DNA of 64,000 bases from contig NZ_PVYW01000005.1 in NCBI RefSeq assembly GCF_003001675.1, positions 62,001-126,000 on the forward strand. The letters run 5' to 3'. A program made the translations under genes and the position numbers. This document shows, piece by piece, positions 29,989 to 38,253 of the stretch (position 1 is its first letter; each line of letters opens with the position of its first letter). Origin of the DNA: Cohnella sp. SGD-V74 (GTDB lineage Bacteria; Bacillota; Bacilli; Paenibacillales; Paenibacillaceae). The notes below the pieces were generated by a model. That model was not told the origin of the DNA, ran no database searches, and saw only the letters and a program-made list of their open reading frames with translations.

Positions 29989-31248
29989 ATGAGAGCAGAG
30001 ATTATTGCCGTCGGTACGGAGCTGCTCCTCGGTCAAATCGTAAACACGAACGCCCAGTATCTGTCGCGCGGTTTGGCAGAGCTGGGCATTGATGTTTATT
30101 ACCAGACCGTGGTGGGCGACAACAAGCAGCGATTGATGGAAGCGATCGGCATCGCGCGGAGCAGGGCGGACCTGCTCGTATTCACGGGCGGGCTCGGACC
30201 GACGCAGGACGACCTGACGCGGGACGCGCTTGCCGAATACTTGGGCAAGGGGATAGAGCTGCACGAGCCGACGATGGATAAGATCTTGAAGATGTTCGCC
30301 GGCCGCGGGGGCGCGTTCGTCGAGAGCAACAGGCGGCAGGCGCTGCTCATCGAGGGGGCGACGCCGCTGCGCAACGATACGGGTTTGGCCGTCGGCAACG
30401 CGCTGAGCGCGGACGGAACGTTGTATGTGCTGTTGCCGGGGCCGCCGCGCGAGATGAAGCCGATGTTCGACAATGACGGCTCTGCCTGGCTGAAGGAGCA
30501 GTTGGGGCCGGCTCATTCGCTCCATTCCGTCATGCTGAAGTTCGCCGGCATCGGGGAATCGATGCTGGAAGATCTGCTGCTCGATCTCATCGAGGCTCAG
30601 CAGGACCCTACGATCGCCCCTTACGCCAAGGAAGGCGAAGTAGCGGTCCGCGTGTCGACGAAGGCTGTGGACGCTGAGGAGGCCTCGCGTAAGCTGGAAG
30701 CGACGCTTGTGGAGATTCGCGGGCGCACGGAGGCCTACTTGTTCGCCGAGGAGGACGTGCCGATCGAAGCTTCGGTTGTAAGGATGCTGACGGGGCAGCA
30801 GCGCACTCTGGCGCTGGCGGAGAGCTGCACCGGCGGCATGGTTTCGGAGCTGATCACGACGATTCCGGGCAGCGCGGTCGTGTACCGGGGCGGCATCGTC
30901 TCGTATAGCAACGAAGCGAAAATGCGGCAGCTCGGCGTGTCGCGGGAGCTGCTGGAGGGGGATGGCGCTCCGGGAGCGATCAGCGCCGAGACGGCTCTCG
31001 CGATGGCGGAGGGCGCGCGAGCAGCTATGGACGCTGACTTCGCGTTGTCCGTGACCGGTAACGCGGGGCCGGCAGCGGCGGAGGACAAACCCGTCGGCCT
31101 CGTCTATGTCGGCTTGGCCGAGCGGGAGCGCGAGACGAGGGTGGAGAAGCTTCAACTGTCGGGCGATCGGGAGGGCATCAGGCTTCGGGCGACGAAGCGC
31201 GCTCTCTATATGCTCTGGCAGTCTTTGTCCGGTCAGCGGAGGGATTAG
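29989..31248 (+). CDS. cinA: Competence/damage-inducible protein A (CinA)
   Basis: A 419-residue two-domain protein: N-terminal MoaB/MoeA-like domain (1-170, with FTGGLGPTQDD), acting as ADP-ribose pyrophosphatase in the family, and a C-terminal PncC-type nicotinamide-nucleotide amidase domain from about 265 (ALAESCTGG). It recycles NMN and is often co-transcribed with recA. The ATG at 29989 has GGGGTGGGG just upstream; an in-frame ATG five codons before is worse placed. Confidence 0.92.
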   Translation: MRAEIIAVGTELLLGQIVNTNAQYLSRGLAELGIDVYYQTVVGDNKQRLMEAIGIARSRADLLVFTGGLGPTQDDLTRDALAEYLGKGIELHEPTMDKILKMFAGRGGAFVESNRRQALLIEGATPLRNDTGLAVGNALSADGTLYVLLPGPPREMKPMFDNDGSAWLKEQLGPAHSLHSVMLKFAGIGESMLEDLLLDLIEAQQDPTIAPYAKEGEVAVRVSTKAVDAEEASRKLEATLVEIRGRTEAYLFAEEDVPIEASVVRMLTGQQRTLALAESCTGGMVSELITTIPGSAVVYRGGIVSYSNEAKMRQLGVSRELLEGDGAPGAISAETALAMAEGARAAMDADFALSVTGNAGPAAAEDKPVGLVYVGLAERERETRVEKLQLSGDREGIRLRATKRALYMLWQSLSGQRRD

Positions 31249-31296
31249 TCGGTCTCTCTGTCGCTTAAGTGCGCCGATTGTCTCGTTTTGAGCCTC

Positions 31297-31322
31297 GTAT
31301 GGCCATTATCCCGTCCGTTCAG
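31297..31322 (+). repeat. Dispersed 26-bp repeat, copy D
   Basis: GTAT + GGCCATTATCCCG + TCCGTTCAG. Confidence 0.75.
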
Positions 31323-31415
31323 GATGAGCGTGGAAGTGGGCGTGATGTGTTTAGAGGCGCATAAGGCAATTAGCATGGAGGTCTTCGGTCTATACGGCTA
31401 CCTTGGGGGCATGTC

Positions 31416-31441
31416 CTGATCGACGGGGATAATGGCCGCAG
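31416..31441 (-). repeat. Dispersed 26-bp repeat, copy E (inverted)
   Basis: On the + strand CTGATCGAC + GGGGATAATGGCC + GCAG. Confidence 0.75.
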
Positions 31442-31484
31442 GTTGTTGTCGGAGGAGCTTTGCGGCAAGTTCAAAGGAGGGCCT

Positions 31485-31510
31485 CTGAGCGGCGGGGATA
31501 ATGGCCGGAC
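31485..31510 (-). repeat. Dispersed 26-bp repeat, copy F (inverted)
   Basis: On the + strand CTGAGCGGC + GGGGATAATGGCC + GGAC. Confidence 0.78.
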
Positions 31511-31543
31511 TGCGGCGGCGAAGATCTCGGTTAGTCAGAGTTG

Positions 31544-31569
31544 CTGAGCGAACGGGATAATTGTGACAG
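31544..31569 (-). repeat. Dispersed 26-bp repeat, copy G (inverted, diverged)
   Basis: On the + strand CTGAGCGAA + CGGGATAATTGTG + ACAG. Confidence 0.6.
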
Positions 31570-31583
31570 AAATTTGTCGAGGC

Positions 31584-31613
31584 TTGCCAACCTTCGGAGC
31601 AATGTGTTAAAGT
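31584..31613 (+). promoter_or_regulatory. Candidate promoter upstream of a terminator before recA
   Basis: TTGCCA (31584-31589), 18-bp spacer, TAAAGT (31608-31613). Transcription from here would meet the terminator at 31630-31670 within about 50 nt. Confidence 0.3.
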
Positions 31614-31629
31614 TTACTAGAAAGTTGCG

Positions 31630-31670
31630 GAAGAACCGTAGCGAAGAATACTTTGCTGCGGTTCTTTTTT
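31630..31670 (+). terminator. Intrinsic terminator upstream of recA
   Basis: AAGAACCGTAGC pairs with GCTGCGGTTCTT, then TTTT. It separates recA from cinA read-through. Confidence 0.8.
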
Positions 31671-31680
31671 GCAAGAAAAT

Positions 31681-31694
31681 CGAACAAATGTTCT
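31681..31694 (+). promoter_or_regulatory. LexA (DinR) box of recA
   Basis: CGAACAAATGTTCT fits the Firmicute SOS box GAAC-N4-GTTC exactly and lies eight bases before the recA -35, as expected for an SOS-repressed promoter. Confidence 0.88.
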
Positions 31695-31702
31695 TAAAAA
31701 GC

Positions 31703-31731
31703 TTGGCAAACGCATGGAAACGCGGTATGAT
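31703..31731 (+). promoter_or_regulatory. Sigma-A promoter of recA
   Basis: TTGGCA (31703-31708), 17-bp spacer, TATGAT (31726-31731); 33 bp to the recA start. Confidence 0.8.
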
Positions 31732-31763
31732 AAAACTATCAAAAAGAGATAAAGGATGTGGGT

Positions 31764-32828
31764 GTGTTGTCGGATCGTCGCGCCGCATTAGACATGGCCT
31801 TGCGCCAGATCGAGAAGCAATTCGGTAAAGGTTCCGTTATGAAGTTGGGAGAGAGCGCCCAGCGTACGGTAGAGACGGTGTCCAGCGGCGTGCTGGCGCT
31901 TGATATCGCGCTCGGCATCGGCGGCTACCCGCGCGGGCGGATTATAGAAGTGTACGGACCGGAATCGTCCGGTAAAACGACGGTATCCCTGCACGCAATC
32001 GCGGAAGTTCAGCGTTCGGGCGGCACGGCGGCGTTCATTGACGCGGAGCATGCGCTCGACCCGACTTACGCGAGAAACTTGGGCGTCAACATCGACGAGC
32101 TGCTGCTTTCCCAGCCGGATACGGGAGAGCAGGCGCTGGAGATCGCCGAAGCGCTCGTACGCAGCGGAGCGGTCGACATCATCGTTGTCGACTCGGTAGC
32201 CGCGCTCGTTCCGAAAGCGGAAATCGAAGGAGACATGGGAGATTCGTTCGTCGGGCTTCAGGCGCGTCTGATGTCCCAGGCGATGCGTAAGCTGTCCGGC
32301 GCGATCAGCAAGTCGAAGTGTCTGGCCATCTTCATCAACCAACTGCGCGAGAAGGTCGGCGTCATGTTCGGCAATCCGGAGGTTACTCCGGGCGGACGAG
32401 CGCTGAAGTTCTATGCGAGCGTGCGTCTTGACGTGCGCCGCGTTGAGGCCATCAAGCAAGGCAACGACGTAGTGGGCAACCGCACGAAGATCAAGGTCGT
32501 GAAGAACAAGGTGGCGCCTCCGTTTAAGCAAGCGGAAGTGGACATCATGTACGGCGAGGGGATCTCCAAGGTCGGCAGCATCGTGGACATCGGCACCGAG
32601 CAGGATATTATCCAGAAGAGCGGTGCGTGGTTCTCTTATAATAGCGAACGGCTGGGCCAAGGACGGGAGAATGCCAAGCAATATTTGAAGGACAATACGG
32701 AGATCTCGGACAAGATCGAGAAGCAAATCCGCGAACTGTTGCTTAATGCTTCCGTAGTAGCCAATCAGACAGCCTCTTTCTCCGCCGAAGAGGATGAGGA
32801 TGACGCCGAGTTCGCCGAAGAGCTGTAA
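31764..32828 (+). CDS. recA: Recombinase RecA
   Basis: About 354 residues. Walker [10 protein letters not shown] near 65-73, the [16 protein letters not shown] loop L1 region and [13 protein letters not shown] are RecA hallmarks; the acidic C-terminal tail is present. It catalyses strand exchange and triggers LexA self-cleavage. The start is ambiguous: GTG 31764 has AAAGGA seven bases before it, the adjacent TTG 31767 gives the common MSDR N-terminus, and GTG 31758 is also in frame. SOS control is indicated by the LexA box. recX follows. Confidence 0.97.
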   Translation: MLSDRRAALDMALRQIEKQFGKGSVMKLGESAQRTVETVSSGVLALDIALGIGGYPRGRIIEVYGPESSGKTTVSLHAIAEVQRSGGTAAFIDAEHALDPTYARNLGVNIDELLLSQPDTGEQALEIAEALVRSGAVDIIVVDSVAALVPKAEIEGDMGDSFVGLQARLMSQAMRKLSGAISKSKCLAIFINQLREKVGVMFGNPEVTPGGRALKFYASVRLDVRRVEAIKQGNDVVGNRTKIKVVKNKVAPPFKQAEVDIMYGEGISKVGSIVDIGTEQDIIQKSGAWFSYNSERLGQGRENAKQYLKDNTEISDKIEKQIRELLLNASVVANQTASFSAEEDEDDAEFAEEL

Positions 32829-32871
32829 CTTGATAGAAGACTCGGAAGACTGATCAATCCAATATAAGCGA

Positions 32872-32898
32872 GGGGCGGCATACTCAATGCCGCCCTTT
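32872..32898 (+). terminator. Hairpin between recA and recX
   Basis: GGGCGGCAT-ACTCA-ATGCCGCCC followed by TTT; a weak T tract suggests partial termination before recX. Confidence 0.6.
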
Positions 32899-32923
32899 GC
32901 GTCTGGAGAGAGGGGTGTAAGCG

Positions 32924-33847
32924 ATGGATAAGGAGAAGCAGCCGCGGTTGCCTATTGAAGGAGCCGTAGTTATGGGGATCGAGTCTCATCCGAAGAAACC
33001 CCACATGTACCGGGTGGCGCTGAAGCTGAATATAACTCCGGAATTAGAGGACGAGCCCGGAGGTAAAGATGAAGCTCAGAAGGACTGGAACTCGGAAGTA
33101 GATGAATTGATCGCCGGAGCAAGAGGTGAGGGGTTAGAGGAAGGCGAAAGGGATGCCGGACCGAAGAATTGGAACTCCGAAGTGGACGAGCTGATTGCCG
33201 GAGCGAAGACGGTGAAGCGTTCGGAGGAGACGGTGCTTACGGTGCACGAGGATACGCTGGTGAGTTGGCGGTTGCTGAGCGGGCGCAGGCTGACGGCGGA
33301 GGAGGTAGAGACGCTTAGGCAGGATGAACAGAAGGAGGAAGCGTACCGGTCGGCGCTGCTAATGCTGGAGAGGAAACCGCGGACGACGGCGGAGTTGTCT
33401 CTGGCACTGAAGCGCAAAGGGTATGGCGTGGACATCGTCGAGGCGTGCGTAGAGCGGCTACGGGCGAGGAAGATGCTGGACGACTCGGCCTATGCCAAGA
33501 GGTTTACGGAGCAGCGGGCGGCCGGACAGCGCAAGGGGAGGATGTTGATTCGGCAGGAGCTGCTGCAGCGGGGCGTCGACAGGCAAGATGTGGAGCGGGC
33601 GATCGGCGAATTGGACAGCGACGTCGAGCAGGAATCCGCGCTTGCATTGGCTCGCAAACGGTGGCCTTCAACGAAAGGGAACGACAGGGAACGCAAAATG
33701 AAGCTGATGGGAATGCTGCTGCGAAGAGGCTTTCCAAGCGGCATCGCGAGGACGGCGGTACAGCAAGCAGCGGCCGAGTCGGCCGAGCCGGAGTGGGAGG
33801 AAGCCGAGGAAGAAGGTTTCCACGAGGATTACGATATGGATAATTAA
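32924..33847 (+). CDS. recX: Regulatory protein RecX, with duplicated acidic insert
   Basis: A 307-residue RecX that modulates RecA filaments. The three-helix tandem repeats typical of the family begin near residue 140 (RSALLMLERKPRTTAELSLAL) and run to about 285. The N-terminal 110 residues differ from common RecX: WNSEVDELIAGA occurs twice (residues 55-66 and 83-94), a 28-residue unit in tandem. The acidic tail is long. Start ATG 32924 has GAGAGGGGTG upstream. Confidence 0.85.
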   Translation: MDKEKQPRLPIEGAVVMGIESHPKKPHMYRVALKLNITPELEDEPGGKDEAQKDWNSEVDELIAGARGEGLEEGERDAGPKNWNSEVDELIAGAKTVKRSEETVLTVHEDTLVSWRLLSGRRLTAEEVETLRQDEQKEEAYRSALLMLERKPRTTAELSLALKRKGYGVDIVEACVERLRARKMLDDSAYAKRFTEQRAAGQRKGRMLIRQELLQRGVDRQDVERAIGELDSDVEQESALALARKRWPSTKGNDRERKMKLMGMLLRRGFPSGIARTAVQQAAAESAEPEWEEAEEEGFHEDYDMDN

Positions 33848-33850
33848 GGG

Positions 33851-33880
33851 GCGGGTTCGCAACAATCGCGAATCCGCTTT
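33851..33880 (+). terminator. Terminator after recX
   Basis: GCGGGTTCGC pairs with GCGAATCCGC, then TTT. Confidence 0.7.
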
Positions 33881-33890
33881 CGGACGTTGC

Positions 33891-33920
33891 TTGACAATCC
33901 AATTTCGCAAAAGATAAAAT
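33891..33920 (+). promoter_or_regulatory. Sigma-A promoter of rny
   Basis: Perfect TTGACA (33891-33896), 18-bp spacer, TAAAAT (33915-33920); a leader of about 175 nt precedes rny. Confidence 0.75.
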
Positions 33921-34101
33921 GATTTTGTATTCCATTTTCCCACTCCGGCCGTTTTTTCCTTCCAAGAAGCGATTCGGAGCGCGTTTTTACGACACTTTTT
34001 GCTTTGTTCACACGTAATCAAACGGTTTGGAAACCGGAAGATCAATTGAATAAGTATCCCCAAGCGGTTGCCTTGGTGATGCAACGAGGAGGTGAGAGAC
34101 C

Positions 34102-35646
34102 ATGATGGAGCCATGGATCTGGATCTTGATCGTTCTCGTTGTTGGCGTCCTTTGCTTTGGGATCGGTTATGTCGTACGCAAATCCATTGCGGAAGCCAAA
34201 ATCTCCAGCGCCGAAGCGGCTGCGGTACAGATCGTGGAAGCGGCTAAAAAAGAAGCTGAAGCGGTACGCAAGGAAACGGTGCTGGAAGCCAAAGACGAGG
34301 TGCACAAACTCCGTAACGAAGCGGAACGCGATATTCGCGAGCGCCGCAACGAAATTCAACGCCTGGAAAGGCGGCTGTTGCAGAAGGAAGAGTCGCTGGA
34401 TCGCAAGCTCGAAGCGTTGGAGCGCAAAGAGGAGCAAGTCGCCAACAAAGAGAAGCGAGTCGAAGAGATTCAAGACCAGATCGAAGTGCTGCATAAGCAG
34501 CAAATTGCCGAGTTGGAGCGGATTTCCAATCTGACGACGGAAGACGCCAAGCAGCTCATCTTGTCGAGCGTGGAGCAGGAAGTGCGCCACGAGACGGCAC
34601 AGATGATCAAGGAAATCGAGCAGCAGGCGAAGGAAGAAGGCGACAAGAAGGCGCGCGACGTCATCTCGCTCGCGATTCAGCGTTGTGCCGCGGATCACGT
34701 GGCGGAGACGACGGTATCCGTCGTTGCGCTGCCTAACGAGGAGATGAAGGGACGGATTATCGGTCGCGAAGGCCGCAACATTCGTGCCCTGGAGACGTTG
34801 ACGGGTATCGATCTCATTATCGACGATACGCCGGAAGCGGTAATCCTGTCGGGCTTCGATCCGATTCGCCGGGAGATCGCCAGAACCGCTCTCGAGAAGC
34901 TGGTGGCGGACGGACGGATTCATCCGGCCCGGATCGAGGAAATGGTCGAGAAGTCCCGCAAGGAAGTGGACGAACGGATTCGGGAGTACGGCGAGCAAGC
35001 GACGTTCGAAGTGGGCGTACACGGCCTGCATCCGGATTTGATCAAAATTCTCGGCCGTCTGAAGTTCCGGACGAGCTACGGACAGAACGTGCTGAAGCAT
35101 TCGATGGAAGTCGCCTATTTGACCGGTCTGATGGCCGGAGAGCTGGGAGAAGACATCACGCTTGCCAAGCGCGCGGGTTTGCTTCATGATATCGGCAAAG
35201 CGCTCGACCACGAAGTGGAAGGCTCGCATGTCGAGATCGGCGTGGAATTGGGCAAGAAATACAAGGAACATCCCGTTGTCATTAACAGTATCGCATCTCA
35301 CCACGGGGACGAGGAAGCGACTTCGGTTATCGCGATGCTCGTAGGGGCCGCGGATGCGCTCAGCGCAGCCCGCCCAGGCGCTCGCCGCGAAACGCTGGAG
35401 ACGTACATCCGCCGGCTCGAGAAGCTGGAGGCGATCTCGGAGTCGTTCGAAGGCGTCGAGAAGTCCTACGCGATCCAAGCCGGACGCGAGGTGCGCGTCA
35501 TGGTTCAACCGGAGAAGATCGACGATACGGAGGCGTTCCGTCTCGCTCGGGATATTACGAAGAAGATCGAGGGTGAACTGGATTATCCGGGGCACATTAA
35601 AGTTACGGTCATTCGCGAAACCCGTGCGGTCGAATACGCCAAATAA
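34102..35646 (+). CDS. rny: Ribonuclease Y
   Basis: A 514-residue membrane-anchored endoribonuclease: one N-terminal membrane helix (about 5-25), a long charged coiled coil (30-190), a KH domain near 205-270 ([15 protein letters not shown]) and an HD domain with [10 protein letters not shown] near 362. RNase Y starts decay of many mRNAs at the membrane. Two adjacent ATGs (34102, 34105) follow GAGGAGGTGAGAG; either may start. Confidence 0.97.
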   Translation: MMEPWIWILIVLVVGVLCFGIGYVVRKSIAEAKISSAEAAAVQIVEAAKKEAEAVRKETVLEAKDEVHKLRNEAERDIRERRNEIQRLERRLLQKEESLDRKLEALERKEEQVANKEKRVEEIQDQIEVLHKQQIAELERISNLTTEDAKQLILSSVEQEVRHETAQMIKEIEQQAKEEGDKKARDVISLAIQRCAADHVAETTVSVVALPNEEMKGRIIGREGRNIRALETLTGIDLIIDDTPEAVILSGFDPIRREIARTALEKLVADGRIHPARIEEMVEKSRKEVDERIREYGEQATFEVGVHGLHPDLIKILGRLKFRTSYGQNVLKHSMEVAYLTGLMAGELGEDITLAKRAGLLHDIGKALDHEVEGSHVEIGVELGKKYKEHPVVINSIASHHGDEEATSVIAMLVGAADALSAARPGARRETLETYIRRLEKLEAISESFEGVEKSYAIQAGREVRVMVQPEKIDDTEAFRLARDITKKIEGELDYPGHIKVTVIRETRAVEYAK

Positions 35647-35670
35647 GGCGCGGAATGCAGGGAAGGCTGA

Positions 35671-35705
35671 GAAGTGGCTGCGGCAACACGCAGCCGCTTT
35701 TTCCC
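35671..35705 (+). terminator. Terminator after rny
   Basis: AAGTGGCTGCG pairs with CGCAGCCGCTT around a short loop, then TTTCCCTTTT. Confidence 0.75.
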
Positions 35706-35741
35706 TTTTATACGGGGCTATGGAAAGAGAGCGTGAAACAG

Positions 35742-36536
35742 ATGAAGGTCGTTTTTATCGGCGATATCGTCGGCAATGTAGGGAGAGATACGGTCAAGCG
35801 GCTGCTGCCGTGGATCAAGGACAAATATCAGCCGCATATCGTGATCGCCAACGGGGAAAACGCGGCGGGAGGACGCGGCATCAACGCGTCGATCGCCCGC
35901 GAGCTGTTCGAATGGGGCGTGCACGGCATTACGATGGGCAACCATACGTGGGATAATCGCGACATCTTCGAGTTTATCGACGACGAACCGCGCATGGTCC
36001 GTCCGTCCAATCTGCCGCCCGGAACGCCGGGCCGCGGCAGCATGATCGTCAAAGTCGGAAACAAGGAGCTCGGCGTCGTCAATTTGATCGGGCGCACGTT
36101 CCTGCCGCCGGCGGAATGCCCGTTCCGAACGGCGGACGAAGAGATCGAGGCGCTTCGCCGTCAGACGAAGTGTGTGCTGGTCGATTTCCATGCGGAGGCG
36201 ACGAGCGAGAAGATCGCGATGGGCTGGCATCTGGACGGCTATGCGTCGCTGGTCGTGGGGACGCATACGCACGTGCAGACGAACGATGCGCGCATCCTGC
36301 CGGAAGGGACCGCTTACTTGACGGATGCGGGCATGACGGGACCGCGCGACGGCGTGCTCGGCATGGAGAAGGAGACGGTGCTTCGCCGTTTCATTACCGG
36401 TATGCCGGCGCGGTTTACGGTAGCCGAGGGCAAATGGACGCTGAACGGCGTATTCGTGGACATCGACGAAGCGACGGGCAAGGCGGTTAAAGTACAAAAT
36501 ATTAGCGTCGACGAGGACTCCTGGATCGCCGTGTGA
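35742..36536 (+). CDS. ymdB: Metallophosphoesterase YmdB
   Basis: A 264-residue phosphodiesterase, the length of B. subtilis YmdB. Metal-binding motifs: GDIVGN (D8), NGEN, GNHTWDN, VDFHAEATSEK and GTHTHVQT. YmdB hydrolyses 2',3'-cyclic nucleotides and affects biofilm/motility heterogeneity, and it is encoded after rny in Bacillus. ATG 35742 is chosen by homology; the upstream open stretch overlaps the rny terminator. Confidence 0.93.
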   Translation: MKVVFIGDIVGNVGRDTVKRLLPWIKDKYQPHIVIANGENAAGGRGINASIARELFEWGVHGITMGNHTWDNRDIFEFIDDEPRMVRPSNLPPGTPGRGSMIVKVGNKELGVVNLIGRTFLPPAECPFRTADEEIEALRRQTKCVLVDFHAEATSEKIAMGWHLDGYASLVVGTHTHVQTNDARILPEGTAYLTDAGMTGPRDGVLGMEKETVLRRFITGMPARFTVAEGKWTLNGVFVDIDEATGKAVKVQNISVDEDSWIAV

Positions 36537-36585
36537 GCGTTGTCTGAATTGTCGGACAATTTCATGACCGTACCTCTCGGGAAAA

Positions 36586-36615
36586 GAAGGAATTATCGGG
36601 CGAGTTACCGAATAA
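36586..36615 (+). promoter_or_regulatory. Sigma-H promoter of spoVS
   Basis: GAAGGAATT (36586-36594), 12-bp spacer, ACCGAATAA (36607-36615): both boxes fit the sigma-H consensus (RnAGGAwWW, RnnGAATww). spoVS is sigma-H controlled in B. subtilis. A 15-bp palindrome, AATTGTCGGACAATT, lies just upstream at 36547-36561. Confidence 0.72.
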
Positions 36616-36710
36616 GTATGCCTTAGTGGGCCCATCCTTCGATTTCCGATGAATTCCCGATGCAACCGATGAGCCGGATAGGCGGGTTGTCATAAGAGGA
36701 GGTACTGGTC

Positions 36711-36971
36711 ATGGAAGTATTAAAGGTTTCCGCAAAGTCCAATCCAAATTCCGTAGCAGGCGCACTGGCAGGCGTGCTTCGCGAGCGGGGCGCCGCCGAA
36801 TTGCAAGCGATCGGGGCCGGGGCGTTGAACCAAGCCGTCAAAGCGGTGGCGATCGCCCGTGGATTCGTGGCGCCGAGCGGCGTGGACTTGATCTGCATCC
36901 CGGCATTCACGGATATTGTGATCGACGGAGAAGACCGGACGGCGATTAAGCTGATCGTAGAGCCGAGATAA
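36711..36971 (+). CDS. spoVS: Stage V sporulation protein S
   Basis: An 86-residue SpoVS with the almost invariant MEVLKVSAKSNPNSVAGALA start. It is an Alba-like nucleic-acid-binding fold; in B. subtilis it is needed for coat assembly and septation control. Standard length. AGAGGAGG precedes the ATG, and a terminator follows at once, so it is monocistronic. Confidence 0.97.
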   Translation: MEVLKVSAKSNPNSVAGALAGVLRERGAAELQAIGAGALNQAVKAVAIARGFVAPSGVDLICIPAFTDIVIDGEDRTAIKLIVEPR

Positions 36972-36992
36972 TCCGCCGGAGAGAAGCTGTTG

Positions 36993-37068
36993 ACCTGTTG
37001 TTTGATGATGCGAGCGGTTCGGCGCGAAGCGCCGGAGACGGCGCATGATCGATGCGACAGGTTTTTTT
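36993..37068 (+). terminator. Terminator after spoVS
   Basis: ACCTGT pairs with ACAGGT across a branched, GC-rich loop, then T7. Confidence 0.65.
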
Positions 37069-37123
37069 GTGCCTGCATGAGCCAAGGGGATAGGAAAAAG
37101 GAATCATTCGGGAGGGAAAACGA

Positions 37124-38071
37124 ATGAAAATCGTCGATTTGCACGCCGACGTGCTGTGCAAGCTGCTTGAGAACCCGGGCGTACGCTGGAGGGAGCCGAA
37201 GGCCGGAGAAGCCGCACCGTTCGACGCGACGCCGGGAAGGCTGCGGGAAGCGGGAGTCGCGCTTCAAGTCTTTCCTCTGTTCTTGCCGGAGGAGCTGCCG
37301 CAAAATCCGGAGACGTTGTTCCGAGGGGCTGAGCTGTTCTGGAGCGAAGTGTTGACGGCGCCTGGATTTAAGCTGATTCGCACCTCCGCCGATCTCGAGA
37401 CGGCCCGGAAGGAAGGGCGGATCGGCGCTCTGTTTTCCCTCGAAGGCGCGGGCGCTCTGGACGGAGAACTGTGGGGGCTCCGCTTGCTTCATCGGTTGGG
37501 GCTGCGTCTGCTCGGGCCGACCTGGAACCATGCGAACTGGGCTTGCGACGGAGCGACGGAGCCGAGAGGCGGCGGGTTTACGAAAGCCGGGAGGCAGCTG
37601 GTTACGGAATGTGAAAAACTGGGTATCCTATTAGATGTGTCCCATCTGTCCGATCGGGGGTTCTGGGAGCTGTCCGAGCGGGCGACTCGCCCGTTCATCG
37701 CTTCGCACTCCAACGCGCGTTCGATCGTCGATCATCCGCGGAATTTGACGGACGAGCAGATTCGGGCCGTGATCGCGTCGGACGGGCTCGTCGGCATCAC
37801 GTTCGTCCCTTGGTTCGCGTCGGTTGCGGAACCGGCCCGGATCGAGGACGTTCTTCGGCATGTCGATCACGTGTGCGCGCTTGGCGGGGAGAAACATCTC
37901 GCGCTGGGCTCCGATTTCGACGGCATCTCCAGGCATGTCCAAGGGCTTGAGCATCCGGGACGTTATCCGGATCTAATAGAAGAGATGCTGAAACGTTATC
38001 CGGAAACTTTCGTACACGATATTATGGGGGACAACGCCTTCCGCTTTTTGAAGACAAATCTACCTAATTGA
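37124..38071 (+). CDS. Membrane-dipeptidase-like protein, peptidase family M19
   Basis: A 315-residue TIM-barrel metallopeptidase. Binuclear zinc ligands are visible: H7 and D9 in DLHAD, glutamate in SLEGAGAL, histidines in DVSHLSD and IASHSNAR, and aspartate in GSDFDG. Bacterial M19 enzymes cleave dipeptides, often with a D-amino acid at the second position. No signal peptide, so it is probably cytoplasmic. ATG 37124 follows GGGAGGG. Monocistronic between terminators. Confidence 0.9.
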   Translation: MKIVDLHADVLCKLLENPGVRWREPKAGEAAPFDATPGRLREAGVALQVFPLFLPEELPQNPETLFRGAELFWSEVLTAPGFKLIRTSADLETARKEGRIGALFSLEGAGALDGELWGLRLLHRLGLRLLGPTWNHANWACDGATEPRGGGFTKAGRQLVTECEKLGILLDVSHLSDRGFWELSERATRPFIASHSNARSIVDHPRNLTDEQIRAVIASDGLVGITFVPWFASVAEPARIEDVLRHVDHVCALGGEKHLALGSDFDGISRHVQGLEHPGRYPDLIEEMLKRYPETFVHDIMGDNAFRFLKTNLPN

Positions 38072-38081
38072 ACTGTTCGAG

Positions 38082-38111
38082 GAAAATCGTTCTCAATTTG
38101 GGAACGTTTTC
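38082..38111 (+). terminator. Terminator after the dipeptidase
   Basis: GAAAATCGTTC pairs with GGAACGTTTTC. Confidence 0.6.
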
Positions 38112-38127
38112 ATCGCAAACTGTTATG

Positions 38128-38168
38128 CGTTCGTTAAGCGAATATGTCTTGCATTTTACGTTCGTTAA
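38128..38168 (+). promoter_or_regulatory. Paired CGTTCGTTAA operator-like repeats
   Basis: CGTTCGTTAA occurs at 38128-38137 and 38159-38168, exactly 31 bp apart (three helical turns). The second copy lies between the -35 and -10 of the korAB promoter, so a bound regulator would probably repress. Confidence 0.45.
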
Positions 38169-38177
38169 ACATAAGAT
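38149..38177 (+). promoter_or_regulatory. Sigma-A-type promoter of korAB
   Basis: TTGCAT (38149-38154), 17-bp spacer, TAAGAT (38172-38177). Confidence 0.55.
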
Positions 38178-38253
38178 TTATACGGGTAATAAAATATCAT
38201 TGGGTAAATCTGTCGAAATTGGACGAACCAGAGATTAAGAGGAGATGGGCACT

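Larger units (their letters stand above)
31249..31763. other. 515-bp regulatory region between cinA and recA
   Basis: Contains four copies of the 26-bp dispersed repeat (one direct, three inverted), a weak promoter immediately before an intrinsic terminator, a LexA box and the recA promoter. Copies at 31297 and 31416 are inverted relative to each other and could pair over about 15 bp. Two short open frames crossing it run through the terminator and promoter and are rejected. Confidence 0.75.

Noticed and set aside
31297-31569. CRISPR array
   Set aside because: Repeat units are of mixed orientation and irregular spacing (59-119 bp between starts), diverge in sequence, and also occur inside genes; no cas genes are present.
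31541-31828. 95-codon open frame upstream of recA
   Set aside because: It crosses an intrinsic terminator, the LexA box and the recA promoter; incompatible with a gene.
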